A stretch of DNA of 64,000 nt from Poseidonocella sp. HB161398 (GTDB lineage: Bacteria > Pseudomonadota > Alphaproteobacteria > Rhodobacterales > Rhodobacteraceae). Of the stretch, positions 30,999 to 40,105 are shown one piece after another; the stretch's first letter is position 1, and every line of letters starts with the position of its first letter. A program made the position numbers and the translations under genes. Where the stretch lies: positions 1 to 64,000 of the forward strand of contig NZ_VATA01000014.1 in the NCBI RefSeq assembly GCF_005870025.1. Reading direction: 5' to 3'. Under the pieces are notes generated by a model. The model made no database searches and was not told the origin of the DNA. It saw only the letters and a program-made list of their open reading frames with translations.

Positions 30999-31969
30999 GG
31001 CGCCGCCTCCGTGGCAAGATGGCATTCGGTGCGGTGGGCGCCCGCGGGCTGCGGCGCGCGCACCGCGCAGGCCGGAACGGCAACGGAGCAGCGCTCGCGG
31101 AAGGCGCAGCCCTCGAGGCGGCCGGTCAGCCCCGGCACCCGGCCCGGGATCGCGGGCAGGAGCGCGCCGCGCGGCGTGCGCCCCGGCACCGGGATCGCCG
31201 CCATCAGCCCGCGGGTATAGGGATGGGCCGGCGCGTTGAAGATATCCGCCGCCGGGCCGGTCTCGACGATCCGCCCGGCATACATCACCGCCACCCGGTC
31301 GGCGATCGCCGCCACCACGCCCAGATCGTGGGTGATCAGCAGCAGCCCCAGCCCCAGATCGCGCTGCAGCTCGGCCAGGAGCCGCAGGATCTGCGCCTGG
31401 ATGGTGACGTCGAGCGCGGTGGTCGGCTCGTCGGCGATCAGCAGCCGCGGCCGGCTCATCAGCGCCATGGCGATCATCAGCCGCTGCCGCTGCCCGCCCG
31501 AGAACTGGTGCGGATACTGGCCCAGCCGGCTGGCGGCGCGGGCGATGCCGACGCGCTCCAGAAGCTCGACTGCCCGCGCCTCGGCCGCCGCGCGGGACAG
31601 CCCGCCGGTGGCGATCACCCCCTCGGTCAGCTGCCGCCCGACGCCGAGCACCGGATTGAGCGAGGTCATCGGGTCCTGGAAGATCATCGACAGGCCGCGG
31701 CCGCGCAGCCCCGCCCAGTCGCGCGGCCGCGCCCGGGCCATGTCCCGGCCGAGCAGGCGGAACCGTCCGGCCCCGACCTGCGCCTCGCGCGGCAGGAGCC
31801 CCATCAGGCTCATCGCGGTCAGCGACTTGCCGCAGCCGGATTCGCCGACCAGGCACAGCGTCTCGCCGGCGCCGATCCGCAGGTCGAGCCCGCGCACCGC
31901 GTTCAGCCGTTCGGGCCCGGCGGGAAAGGAGATCCGCAGATCCTCCAGATCGAGTAGCGGCTCGCTCAT
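30995..31969 (-). CDS. peptide-type ABC transporter ATP-binding protein (DppD/OppD-like)
   Basis: A 324-aa ATPase. Walker A CLVGESGCGKSLTAMSLMGL, Q-loop MIFQDPMTSLNPVLGVG, signature QFSGGQRQRLMIAMALMSRP and Walker B LLIADEPTTALD are intact. The typical C-terminal HPYTRGLMAAIPVPG and the CAFRERC Cys motif of the Dpp/Opp family are present. ATG at 31,969 overlaps the upstream permease gene by 4 bp. It pairs with the following ATPase. Confidence 0.93.
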
Positions 31970-32829
31970 TTCGCCTTGCCTCCGGTCAGGTCGCGCAGCC
32001 CGTCGCCGAGCAGGTTCACCGCCAGCACGAGCGCGCAGAGCAGCCCGCCCGGCAGCGCGATCAGCCAGGGGTCGAAGAGGATGTTCTCCCGCCCCTCGGC
32101 GATCATCAGCCCCCAGCTGGCCATCGGCGCGCGCACGCCGAGCCCGAGGAAGGACAGCGCCGCCTCCAGCAGGATCGCGTTGGCGACCTCCAGCGTCATC
32201 ACCACGATCAGCGCGCCGCGCATGTTGGGCAGCAGCTCGAGGAAGAGGATGCGCAGATGGCCCGCGCCGATCGCCCGCATCCCCTTGACGAAGTCGCGGC
32301 TGCGCAGCGACTGGGCGGCGGCGCGCGAGACCACGGCGAAGCGGTCCCAGAGCAGAAGGCCCAGCACCGCGATCAGCGTGGAGAGCGAGGCGCCCGCCAG
32401 GGCGACGGCGGCCAGCGCCACCAGCACGATCGGCAGGGACAGCCGCGTGGTGACGACGAAGCTGACGATCATGTCGACCGTGCCGCCGAAATACCCCGCC
32501 GCGAGCCCCAGCGTGATGCCGATCGTGCCCGAGACCAGGATCACCCCCAGCCCGACGGCCAGCGAGACCCGCGCGCCGTAGATCAGCCGCGAGAGGTAGT
32601 CGCGCCCCAGATGGTCGGTGCCCAGCAGATGCGCCGGATCGGCGCGGTCGTGCCAGAAGGGCGGCAGCACCCGCGCGGTCAGATCCTGCGCATAGGGATC
32701 CTGCGGCGCCAGCCAGGGGGCGAAAAGGGCCATCGCGACGGCGGCGAGCAGCACGAGCCCGCCCAGCGTGACGCCGGTATTGCCGAGCACCCGGTAGAGG
32801 AGCGGGCGGCGGTAGGCAGGGGCCGCCAT
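31966..32829 (-). CDS. peptide-type ABC transporter permease (DppC-like)
   Basis: A 287-aa inner-membrane permease. The N-terminal helix VTLGGLVLLAAVAMALFAPW is followed by the DppC-typical LLGTDHLGRDYLSRLIYGAR, and the EAA-like loop reads IGAGHLRILFLELLPNMRGA. SFLGLGVRAPMASWGLMIAE near the C-terminus is family-typical. Its ATG overlaps the TGA of the partner permease by 1 bp (TGATG). Substrate is unknown; di/oligopeptides, opines or nickel chelates are known for this family. Confidence 0.93.
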   Translation of the reverse strand: MAAPAYRRPLLYRVLGNTGVTLGGLVLLAAVAMALFAPWLAPQDPYAQDLTARVLPPFWHDRADPAHLLGTDHLGRDYLSRLIYGARVSLAVGLGVILVSGTIGITLGLAAGYFGGTVDMIVSFVVTTRLSLPIVLVALAAVALAGASLSTLIAVLGLLLWDRFAVVSRAAAQSLRSRDFVKGMRAIGAGHLRILFLELLPNMRGALIVVMTLEVANAILLEAALSFLGLGVRAPMASWGLMIAEGRENILFDPWLIALPGGLLCALVLAVNLLGDGLRDLTGGKAK

Positions 32830-33749
32830 CAGCCTGCCCCCCGGATGCGCGGGTCGAGCCAGGCATTCAGCAGGTCGCCCGCCGTGGTCAGCAGGACGTA
32901 GACCGCCGAGAGGATCAGGATGATCGCCTGCACCACCGGCAGGTCGGCGCGCAGGAGCGACTCCCAGGCGAGCCGGCCGAGCCCGTTGATGGCGAAGACG
33001 CTCTCGATCACGATCGAGCCCGAGAGCAGCACGCCGAGCTGCACCGCGGCCAGCGACACCAAGGGCAGCACGGCATTGCGCAGCGCATGCGACAGGATCA
33101 CCTGCCCGGCCGGCAGGCCCTTGGCGCGGGCGGTGCGGACATAGTCCGAGCCCAGCACCTCGATCATGCCCGAGCGGGTGATCCGCATCATCGCGGGCAT
33201 CGCCGAGAAGGCCAGCACCGCCACAGGCAGGATGTAGCCCTGCCAGCTTGCCAGCCCCGAGATCGGCACCCAGCCGGTCCAGACGCCGAAGACGACGATC
33301 GCCATCAGCCCCAGCCAGAAGCTCGGCACTGCCTGGCCGGTCACGGCGAGAAGGAGCGCGGCGCGGTCGAGCGCGCCCTCGGGCTTCAGCGCGGCGAGGA
33401 TGCCCAGCGGCAGCGCCACGGCGAGCGCGGCGAGGAAGGCCAGCCCGCCCAGCACCAGCGTCACCGGCAGCCGCGAGCCGATGATCTCGGTCACCGGCAT
33501 GTTGAAATAGATGCTGCGGCCCAGATCGCCGGTCAGGACATGCCCGATCCAGTCGAGATACTGCACCGCGAAGGGCCGGTCGAAACCGTAGGCGATCCGC
33601 ACCGCCTCGGCATCGCGGGCGCTGCCGCCCGAACCGGCGATGGCGATGGCCGGGTCGCCCGCCAGGAAGATCAGCGCGAAGCTGAGCACGGAGACGGCCA
33701 GGCAGACGCAGAACGCCACCACCAGCCGCCTGAGCAGATAGACAAGCAT
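32829..33749 (-). CDS. peptide-type ABC transporter permease (DppB-like)
   Basis: A 306-aa inner-membrane permease opening with LVYLLRRLVVAFCVCLAVSV and FALIFLAGDPA. The periplasmic loop YLDWIGHVLTGDLGRSIYFN and the EAA loop YVRTARAKGLPAGQVILSHA then LRNAVLPLVSL are typical of DppB/NikB proteins. It follows the binding-protein gene after 52 bp that contain a strong hairpin, and is translationally coupled to the DppC-like gene. Confidence 0.93.
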   Translation of the reverse strand: MLVYLLRRLVVAFCVCLAVSVLSFALIFLAGDPAIAIAGSGGSARDAEAVRIAYGFDRPFAVQYLDWIGHVLTGDLGRSIYFNMPVTEIIGSRLPVTLVLGGLAFLAALAVALPLGILAALKPEGALDRAALLLAVTGQAVPSFWLGLMAIVVFGVWTGWVPISGLASWQGYILPVAVLAFSAMPAMMRITRSGMIEVLGSDYVRTARAKGLPAGQVILSHALRNAVLPLVSLAAVQLGVLLSGSIVIESVFAINGLGRLAWESLLRADLPVVQAIILILSAVYVLLTTAGDLLNAWLDPRIRGAG

Positions 33750-33772
33750 CGCTGCCTCCGTCTTGCCGGATC

Positions 33773-33796
33773 GCGGGGGGCGCTGCCGCCCCCCGC
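33773..33796 (-). terminator. GC-rich hairpin between binding-protein and permease genes
   Basis: GCGGGGGGC, loop GCTGCC, GCCCCCCGC give a perfect 9-bp stem in the 52-bp gap after the solute-binding-protein stop codon. Such structures usually stabilise the upstream binding-protein message or attenuate read-through into the permease genes. The role here is inferred. Confidence 0.5.
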
Positions 33797-33801
33797 CGCG
33801 G

Positions 33802-35316
33802 TCACTTCCAGGAGGATTCCCAGAAGCGGGCGAATTCGTCGGGATAGGGCTTGAAGGCCAGATCCGGCGAGAGGCCGTAATTGACGTTGAAGCTGTACAT
33901 CGGCAGCACCAGCGCCTCGTCGGCGATCTTGGCCAGCGCCTGCTGGTAGACCGCGTCGCGCTCGGCCGGGTCGGCGGAGGTGTCGCCGGTGGTCAGCCAG
34001 TCGACCAGTTCGGGGTCCTTCACCAGATCGTCCGCGCCGCCGCCGAAGAAGTTCGACAACAGGAACGCGACATCGCCGACGCCGTAGCTGCCCCAGTTCG
34101 AGAAGAAGGCCGGGACCTGCTCCTCGCGCCATTTGCCGACGCCCGCCGCATATTGCAGCTCGTCGAGCTGCGCGGTGATGCCGACCTTGGCCAGATCCGC
34201 GGCCACTGCCTCGGCCACCGGACGGGGCATCGCGGCGAAGACCATGGGCAGCTCGAACCCGTCTGCATAGCCCGCCTCGGCCAGCAGCGCGCGCGCCGCC
34301 TCGGGGTCGTAGTCGTATTGCGCCACATCCTGGCTGCAGCCGACCTGGGCGGGGTTGCAGAAGCTCTTCAGCACTTCGGAGGCGCCGCCGGCGAAGGCGC
34401 GGGTGATCGCCTCGCGGTTGACGGCATGCTGGATCGCGCGGCGCACGCGGACATCCGCCAGCGGCGTCTCGCCCCCGGCCGAGACCGGCGCCAGGTTGAT
34501 GAAGGCGATCCGCATGATCGGTCCCGAGACGATCTGCGCGCGGCTTTCCAGCTTCTCCGCCTGGTCCGGCGGGATCCGCCAGATCCAGTCGAGCCCGCCG
34601 GAGATCAGCTCGGCATACTGGGTGTTCATCTCGGGGATGGTGCGCACGACGATCCGGTCGATCGTCGCGCCCGCCTTGGGGCTGCCCTCGTAGACATCGT
34701 CGAAGCGCTCCAGCTCGTAGCGGATGCCCGGCTCCTGCGAGACCAGCTTGTAGGGGCCGGTGCCGACGGGATTGCGGGTCATGCCCTCGGAGCCGGCCTC
34801 GGCGAAGTATTCATGCGGATAGATCGGCAGCGCGTCGGCCAGCATCTCGAACGCGCCGGCAAAGGGCTTCGCCATGTGGATGCGCACGGTATAGTCGTCG
34901 ACCTTCTCGGCATGGTCGATCCAGTCGACCGAGATCGCGTAGCGCGTGCCGTAATCCGGCTGGGTCACGGTGTTGAGCGTATAGACCACGTCATCGGCGG
35001 TGAAGGCCGCGCCGTTATGGAAGGTGACGCCCTGGCGCAGCTTGAATTCCAGCACCATCGGTTCGGGGCGCGACCAGCTTTCGGCCAGCGCCGGCAGGAA
35101 GGTGCCACTGTCGAGATCCTTGTAGACCAGCCCGTCGAAGACATGGCGGGCGAGGATCAGCCCCTGGCGTCCGGCGATCTTGTAGGGGTCGAGCGGCTCG
35201 GGCTCGGCGGCGAAGGCCACGTTGAGCGTGTTGCCGGCCTTGTCGGCCAGCGCCGGCAGCGCGAGCGCGGCCGCGCAGGCGCCGGCAAGCAGGATGCTGC
35301 GGAAGGCTCCGGTCAT
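33802..35316 (-). CDS. ABC transporter substrate-binding protein (SBP_bac_5 family)
   Basis: A 504-aa periplasmic binding protein. The signal peptide is SILLAGACAAALALPALADK. Family features are NTLNVAFAAEPEPLDPYKIA, LVYKDLDSGTFLPALAESWS, LRQGVTFHNGAAFTADDVVY and NPVGTGPYKLVS, then ADVRVRRAIQHAVNREAITR. It captures peptides or peptide-like ligands (opines, modified amino acids) for the adjacent permeases. Its ATG overlaps the stop of the RraA-like gene by 4 bp, linking uptake to the two small enzymes. Confidence 0.93.
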   Translation of the reverse strand: MTGAFRSILLAGACAAALALPALADKAGNTLNVAFAAEPEPLDPYKIAGRQGLILARHVFDGLVYKDLDSGTFLPALAESWSRPEPMVLEFKLRQGVTFHNGAAFTADDVVYTLNTVTQPDYGTRYAISVDWIDHAEKVDDYTVRIHMAKPFAGAFEMLADALPIYPHEYFAEAGSEGMTRNPVGTGPYKLVSQEPGIRYELERFDDVYEGSPKAGATIDRIVVRTIPEMNTQYAELISGGLDWIWRIPPDQAEKLESRAQIVSGPIMRIAFINLAPVSAGGETPLADVRVRRAIQHAVNREAITRAFAGGASEVLKSFCNPAQVGCSQDVAQYDYDPEAARALLAEAGYADGFELPMVFAAMPRPVAEAVAADLAKVGITAQLDELQYAAGVGKWREEQVPAFFSNWGSYGVGDVAFLLSNFFGGGADDLVKDPELVDWLTTGDTSADPAERDAVYQQALAKIADEALVLPMYSFNVNYGLSPDLAFKPYPDEFARFWESSWK

Positions 35317-35981
35317 GATGTCGTACCTCTCTGCTGTCTGAAGGTGAGATTGATCATCCGCCGCCGCGCCCCTGAGGGGGACGTCTCGTCCGGCGCGATG
35401 ATCTCCTTGAGGGTCTCCCCGGCGCGCAGCCGGCGGAGAATGTCGATTTCGCTTTCCTGCATCCTCAGCGCAGTGGCGGCATGGTCCGCCGCCTTGGCCG
35501 GGTCGAGCACCGCGACGCCGTTCTCGTCGGCCAGCACGATGTCCCCGCGCGACACCGCCGCGCCGCCGCAGGTGATGATGCCGCCGACCTCGCCCGCGAG
35601 ATGCTGGTTGCGGGTCGTGATCGGCGAGCGGCCGCGGCACCAGACCGGCAGGCCCAGCTCTTCGAGCGCGCGGCGGTCGGTCACGAAGCCGTCGATCACC
35701 ACGCCGGCCACGCCGCGGGCATGGGCGGCGGTGGCCGTCACCGCGCCGAAGCAGGCATGGCGCAGGTCGCCGCAGCGGTCGATCACGATCACCTCGCCGG
35801 GTTCGGCCACCGACAGCGCCTCGATCAGCGCCGCGCCGTCCGATCCGGGCAGCCGCACGGTCAGGGCCGGGCCCCAGATGCGCCGGTCCGGCAAGAGCCC
35901 CTGGATCGAGGGCGCCATGAAGCCTCCGCGGAGGAAATGGCCCAGCGTGGCGGTTTCGACCTGCGACAGATCAGGGATCAT
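35313..35981 (-). CDS. RraA family protein (aldolase-like)
   Basis: A 222-aa protein of the RraA/HMG-aldolase family: GPALTVRLPGSDGAALIEAL, VIVIDRCGDLRHACFGAVTA, VAGVVIDGFVTDRRALEELG and GDIVLADENGVAVLDPAKA. In HMG/CHA aldolases the segment usually reads DGxxRD; here it is DGFVTD, so the substrate-binding arginine appears replaced by threonine and classic pyruvate aldolase activity is doubtful. It sits between the RidA gene and the transporter genes in one operon, suggesting a catabolic accessory role. Confidence 0.85.
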   Translation of the reverse strand: MIPDLSQVETATLGHFLRGGFMAPSIQGLLPDRRIWGPALTVRLPGSDGAALIEALSVAEPGEVIVIDRCGDLRHACFGAVTATAAHARGVAGVVIDGFVTDRRALEELGLPVWCRGRSPITTRNQHLAGEVGGIITCGGAAVSRGDIVLADENGVAVLDPAKAADHAATALRMQESEIDILRRLRAGETLKEIIAPDETSPSGARRRMINLTFRQQRGTTS

Positions 35982-36080
35982 TCGGGGACCTTTCGGGCAG
36001 CAGCCGGGGGATCGCGCGGGGCGGTGCCCTGCGCGTCGGAAAGCGGCGCGGCCCGGGCGGGCGCGCCAGGGGGCCCGGGG

Positions 36081-36425
36081 TCAGCGGGCGGCGGTGGCGA
36101 TGAACTCGACGCGGTAGCCCGGCGTCGCCAGCCGCGCCTCGCCGCAGGCGCGCACCGGCGGGTTCGCCGGGTCGATCCAGGCGTCGTAGACCGCGTTCAT
36201 GGCGGCAAAGTCGTCCATGTCCGCCAGCCAGACGATCATCTGCAGGAGCTGCGACTTGCTGCTGCCGACACGCGCCAGCAGGGCATCGACCTCGGCCAGG
36301 GCGGTGCGGGTCTGGGTGGCGATATCCGCCCCCTCTTCGCCCACCTGCCCCGCGAGATAGACGGTATCGCCATGGATGACGGCCTCGCTCATGCGGCTGC
36401 CGGGGTCGAGACGGGTGATGGTCAT
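36081..36425 (-). CDS. RidA-family protein
   Basis: A 114-aa protein that would form a trimer and hydrolyse reactive enamines or imines released in amino-acid catabolism. ITRLDPGSRMSEAVIHGDTV, YLAGQVGEEGADIATQTR and the C-terminal PPVRACGEARLATPGYRVEF match the YjgF/YER057c/UK114 fold. The conserved Arg of the active site is in VRACGE. AGGAG precedes the start. First gene of the ABC operon, divergent from the LysR gene across about 155 bp. Confidence 0.88.
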   Translation of the reverse strand: MTITRLDPGSRMSEAVIHGDTVYLAGQVGEEGADIATQTRTALAEVDALLARVGSSKSQLLQMIVWLADMDDFAAMNAVYDAWIDPANPPVRACGEARLATPGYRVEFIATAAR

Positions 36426-36581
36426 GGGATGCTCCTGTGCGAACTGCCCCGAGCCTAGGCGTTCCGCCCCCCTCCGCCTAGCGCTGCGGCGCGGCACGTC
36501 TTGATCGCAGGGATAAGCCCCGGCTATGACTGCACGCCGCCCGCGCCGTGCTATTGCGGGCGGGTCCACGAGTCGAGACCC

Positions 36582-37517
36582 ATGCCCGCCAACAAGACCA
36601 TCGCCGACCTCAACTGGAACCTCCTGCGCAGCTTCTGCGTGATCGCCGAGGAAAAGGGCATCACCCGCGCGGCCAAGCGGCTGAACATGAGCCAGCCCTC
36701 GGTCAGCCTGGCGCTGCAGCGGCTGGAAGAGCAGCTCGGCTGCCAGCTGGTCTTCCGCGGCAGCCGCCATTTCGGCCTGACGCTGCGCGGCCAGAAGATC
36801 TACCAGGAATGCGCCGAGATCTTCCGCGGGGTGGAGCGGATCGGCGCGCTGACCGGCGACCGCAACGACGAGGAATTCGGCGAGCTGTCGCTGTCGATCA
36901 TCTCGGCGCTGCATTCGCCGCTGCTCGACGAGGCGGTGCGGCTCTTCCACCAGCGCCACCCCTCGATCACCTGGCGCATCGAGGTGCAGAACTCGGCCGA
37001 GACGGTGCGCCGGATCACCCAGGACAAGGCCGGGATCGGCATCTGCCTGCTGACGAAGCCCATTCTCGGGCTGGAATGCCGCCATCTCTTCCGCGAGGAA
37101 TTCAGCGTCTTCTGCGGCGCCGAGCATCCGCTCTACGGCAAGACCGAGATCGACATCCGCGACCTCCAGCAGGAGCCGCTCGTCGCCTTCACCTGCGCGA
37201 CCGACGGGATGGGGCTGGAGCCGATGCTGATGCTGCGCGAGGGGTTCGGGCTGGGCCAGCGGATCAGCGGCTCGAGCCACGACCTGGGCGAGGTGCGCCG
37301 GATGATCGCCTGCGGGCTGGGGATCGGCATCCTGCCGGCCGTCGCGGTGGCCGAGGAGGTGGAGCAGGGCCAGCTCTGGCCGCTGCAGCTTGCCGACCAG
37401 CCGCTCGGCGCCGATGTCTTCCTGGTCCATAGCAGCCAGGGCGTGCTGCAGCCCCCCGAGCAGATGTTCGTCGACCTGCTCGAGGAATTGATGAACCTCT
37501 ATCCTGACATGCTCTGA
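36582..37517 (+). CDS. LysR-family transcriptional regulator
   Basis: A 311-aa regulator. The winged helix is LNWNLLRSFCVIAEEKGITR, AAKRLNMSQPSVSLALQRLE, EQLGCQLVFRGSRHFGLTLR. The effector domain contains LSLSIISALHSPLLDEAVRL, a Cys-bearing GIGICLLTKP, and VRRMIACGLGIGILPAVAVA. It is divergent from the RidA-ABC operon and convergent with the hydrolase of the TRAP operon, so it probably controls one or both. ATG 36,582 begins the conserved N-terminus. Confidence 0.9.
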   Translation: MPANKTIADLNWNLLRSFCVIAEEKGITRAAKRLNMSQPSVSLALQRLEEQLGCQLVFRGSRHFGLTLRGQKIYQECAEIFRGVERIGALTGDRNDEEFGELSLSIISALHSPLLDEAVRLFHQRHPSITWRIEVQNSAETVRRITQDKAGIGICLLTKPILGLECRHLFREEFSVFCGAEHPLYGKTEIDIRDLQQEPLVAFTCATDGMGLEPMLMLREGFGLGQRISGSSHDLGEVRRMIACGLGIGILPAVAVAEEVEQGQLWPLQLADQPLGADVFLVHSSQGVLQPPEQMFVDLLEELMNLYPDML

Positions 37518-37545
37518 CGGCCGGGGCCGCCGGAGCGGGGCCGGA

Positions 37546-38790
37546 TCAGCGGTCGGCGCGCGCCGCCACGGCATGCAGCAGCATGTTGAGCCCGGCCTCG
37601 AAATCGCCCGGCTCGCAGCTTTCGTTGTTGTTGTGGGTGATCCCGCCCTTGCAGGGGGCGAAGATCATCGCAGTCGGGCAATGCGTCGCCATGTGATAGG
37701 CGTCATGCCCGGCCTGGGACTGGATGTCCCGCCAGTTCCATCCCTGGCGCACCGCCTCGGCGCGGATGCCCGCCACCAGCCCGGCGTCGAAGATGTCGCC
37801 GCCCCAGCTCCATTCGTCCTCGACCACCGCCACGCAGCCGGCCATCGCGGCGGCGGCATGGGCGGCGCGGCGCATCTTCTCGGCCATCACCCGCGCCGTG
37901 ACCGGATCGGGATGGCGCACATCGGCGATGCATTGCGCCGTGTCCGACAGGATGCCCGGCTTGTTCGGCCAGGCCGCCAGCCGCGAGCCCGTCGCCTTGC
38001 CGTCGCCCACCGCGAAATCCCAGCCCAGATCGTCGACCGCGGTCAGGAAGCGCGCCCCGGCGATCAGCGCGTTGTGGCGCAGATCCATCGGCGTCGGGCC
38101 GGTATGGGCGGTCTCGCCCTCGAAGCGCACCCGCATCCCGTGGCTGGGATAGCCGCCGGTGACGACGCCCACCTGGCGCTTCTCGGCATCGAGGATCGGG
38201 CCCTGCTCGATATGCAGCTCGAAATAGGCGTCGATCTCGCCGGCCCTGCAGGGGACCGTGCCCTTGTAGCCGATCCGCTCCAGCTCGTCGCCGAAGCGCG
38301 GGCCGTCATCGGCGACGAGATCGTAGACCCAGTCGCGCTCGTAGCGGCCGACATAGCAGCCCGAGGCGACCATCGGCGGCGAGAAGCGCGCGCCTTCCTC
38401 GTTGGTCCAGTCGACCACCGCCAGCGGGCGGCGGGTGCGGTGGCCGAGCTCGTCGAGGCGGCGCAGCACCTCGAGCCCGCCCAGCACCCCGGCGATGCCG
38501 TCGAAGCGCCCGCCATTGATCTGGGTGTCGAGATGGCTGCCTATCAGCACCGGCGGCAGCGAAGGGTCGGTGCCCTCGCGGCGGGCGAAGATCGAGCCCA
38601 GCTCGTCGATCTCCACCGCCAGCCCGGCCTCGCGGCACCAGCGGCAGAAGAGGTCGCGCATCTCGCGGTCGGCATCGCTCAGGGTCAGCCGCGACAGACC
38701 GCCGGGGCGGCCCTGGCCGATCGCGGCCGAGGCCTCGATGGTGGACCAGAAGCGCTCGAGCGAGACGCGGGCGTCAGGGGAAAGGGTCAT
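37546..38790 (-). CDS. M20-family amidohydrolase (N-carbamoyl-amino-acid hydrolase/allantoate amidohydrolase-like)
   Basis: A 414-aa metal-dependent hydrolase. Metal-binding and family motifs are present: VLIGSHLDTQINGGRFDGIA, VVDWTNEEGARFSPPMVASG and YFELHIEQGPILDAEKRQVG. The C-terminal QAGHDAYHMATHCPTAMIFA and GITHNNNE close the site. This branch cleaves N-carbamoyl or ureido groups from amino acids (HyuC, AllC, beta-ureidopropionase). Last gene of the TRAP operon, 34 bp after DctM, so the imported acid is likely its substrate or precursor. Confidence 0.9.
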   Translation of the reverse strand: MTLSPDARVSLERFWSTIEASAAIGQGRPGGLSRLTLSDADREMRDLFCRWCREAGLAVEIDELGSIFARREGTDPSLPPVLIGSHLDTQINGGRFDGIAGVLGGLEVLRRLDELGHRTRRPLAVVDWTNEEGARFSPPMVASGCYVGRYERDWVYDLVADDGPRFGDELERIGYKGTVPCRAGEIDAYFELHIEQGPILDAEKRQVGVVTGGYPSHGMRVRFEGETAHTGPTPMDLRHNALIAGARFLTAVDDLGWDFAVGDGKATGSRLAAWPNKPGILSDTAQCIADVRHPDPVTARVMAEKMRRAAHAAAAMAGCVAVVEDEWSWGGDIFDAGLVAGIRAEAVRQGWNWRDIQSQAGHDAYHMATHCPTAMIFAPCKGGITHNNNESCEPGDFEAGLNMLLHAVAARADR

Positions 38791-38824
38791 GTCGGTCTCT
38801 GTGTCAGGTTGGGGGAGCGGGGCG

Positions 38825-40105
38825 TCAGGACGCCCCGGCCAGGCCGGTGACGATCCCGGGGAACAGGACCAGCAGCAGCAGCACCGCGACCATCGCCCCG
38901 AGGAAGGGCAGCAGGTAGCGGAAGGATTGCGACATCGGGATGCCCCCGGTGCGGCAGGCCGCCATCAGGTCGATGCCCAGAGGCGGGGTATTGGCGCCGA
39001 TGGCCAGGTTGATGGCCAGCAGGATGCCGAAATAGACCGGGTCGATCCCGTAGCTGCGCAGCATCGGCAGGAAGACCGGCGCCAGGATCAGGATGATCGC
39101 GATGCTCTCCATGAAGGTGCCGAGCACCAGCACCAGCGCCATCAGGAGCAGAAGCGCCACGGTCGCGTTGCCGGTCAGCCCCTGGATCGCCTGGAGCGCC
39201 AGCTGCGGCACCTGTTCGGCGGCGAGGATCCAGCCGAAGACCGAGGCCGCCGCGATCACGAAGAGGATCGAGCCGGTCATCTCGGCGGTGTCGCGCAGGA
39301 TGGCCAGGGTCTTCCTCAGGTCGAGGCCGCGATAGACCAGCCCGCCGGTCAGCAGCGCATAGGCCACGCCCGCCCCCGCCGCCTCGGTCGGGGTGAAGAC
39401 GCCGAAGCGGATGCCGCCGACGATGATCACCGGGGCGAAGAGCGCCGGCAGGGCCGCGACGAAGCGGCGGCCCAGCTCGCCCGGGGCCGCGGTCTCGCCG
39501 CCGCGCCAGCCATGCTTGCGCGAGATCGCCCAGGCCACCGCCATCAGCCCGCCGCCAAGCAGCAGCCCCGGAATGATGGCGCCGAGGAAGAGCTGGCCGA
39601 TCGAGGTATTGGTCGCCGTGCCGTAGACGATCAGCACGATCGAGGGCGGCACCACCGTGCCCAGCGACCCCGCGCAGCCGAGCGCGGCGCAGGAGAAGCC
39701 GGGCGGATAGCCGCGCTCCTTCATCGCCGGCAGCAGCATCGTGCCGATGGCGATCACGTCCGCCACGCCCGAACCCGAGAGCGAGCCGAAGAGCAGGCAG
39801 GCGGCGATCATCACCATGGCCAGCCCGCCGGTGGCCTGGCCGACCAGCGCGGCGCAGAGCGCGACGATGCGCGGCGCCAGCCCGCCCTCGACCATCAGCA
39901 TGCCGGCCATCAGGAAGAGCGGGATCGCCAGCAGGGTGAAGCTGTCAATCCCCGCCACCATGCGCTGCGCCACGACCATCATCGGCGCCAGGTCGGCCAC
40001 CGCGACATAGAGCGCCGAGGACAGGCCGAGCGCCACGGCAATCGGCGCGTCGATCAGCACGAGGAAGGCGAAGCTGCCCAGGAGCAGCGCCAGTTCGAAG
40101 CTCAT
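38825..40105 (-). CDS. TRAP transporter large permease (DctM-like)
   Basis: A 426-aa membrane subunit with about 12 helices that drives sodium-coupled import. Typical features are FLVLIDAPIAVALGLSSALY, LLAIPLFLMAGMLMVEGG, LFGSLSGSGVADVIAIGTML, GSLGTVVPPSIVLIVYGTAT, FGVFTPTEAAGAGVAYALLT and GANTPPLGIDLMAACR. The start overlaps the DctQ stop by 4 bp. Confidence 0.95.
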   Translation of the reverse strand: MSFELALLLGSFAFLVLIDAPIAVALGLSSALYVAVADLAPMMVVAQRMVAGIDSFTLLAIPLFLMAGMLMVEGGLAPRIVALCAALVGQATGGLAMVMIAACLLFGSLSGSGVADVIAIGTMLLPAMKERGYPPGFSCAALGCAGSLGTVVPPSIVLIVYGTATNTSIGQLFLGAIIPGLLLGGGLMAVAWAISRKHGWRGGETAAPGELGRRFVAALPALFAPVIIVGGIRFGVFTPTEAAGAGVAYALLTGGLVYRGLDLRKTLAILRDTAEMTGSILFVIAAASVFGWILAAEQVPQLALQAIQGLTGNATVALLLLMALVLVLGTFMESIAIILILAPVFLPMLRSYGIDPVYFGILLAINLAIGANTPPLGIDLMAACRTGGIPMSQSFRYLLPFLGAMVAVLLLLVLFPGIVTGLAGAS

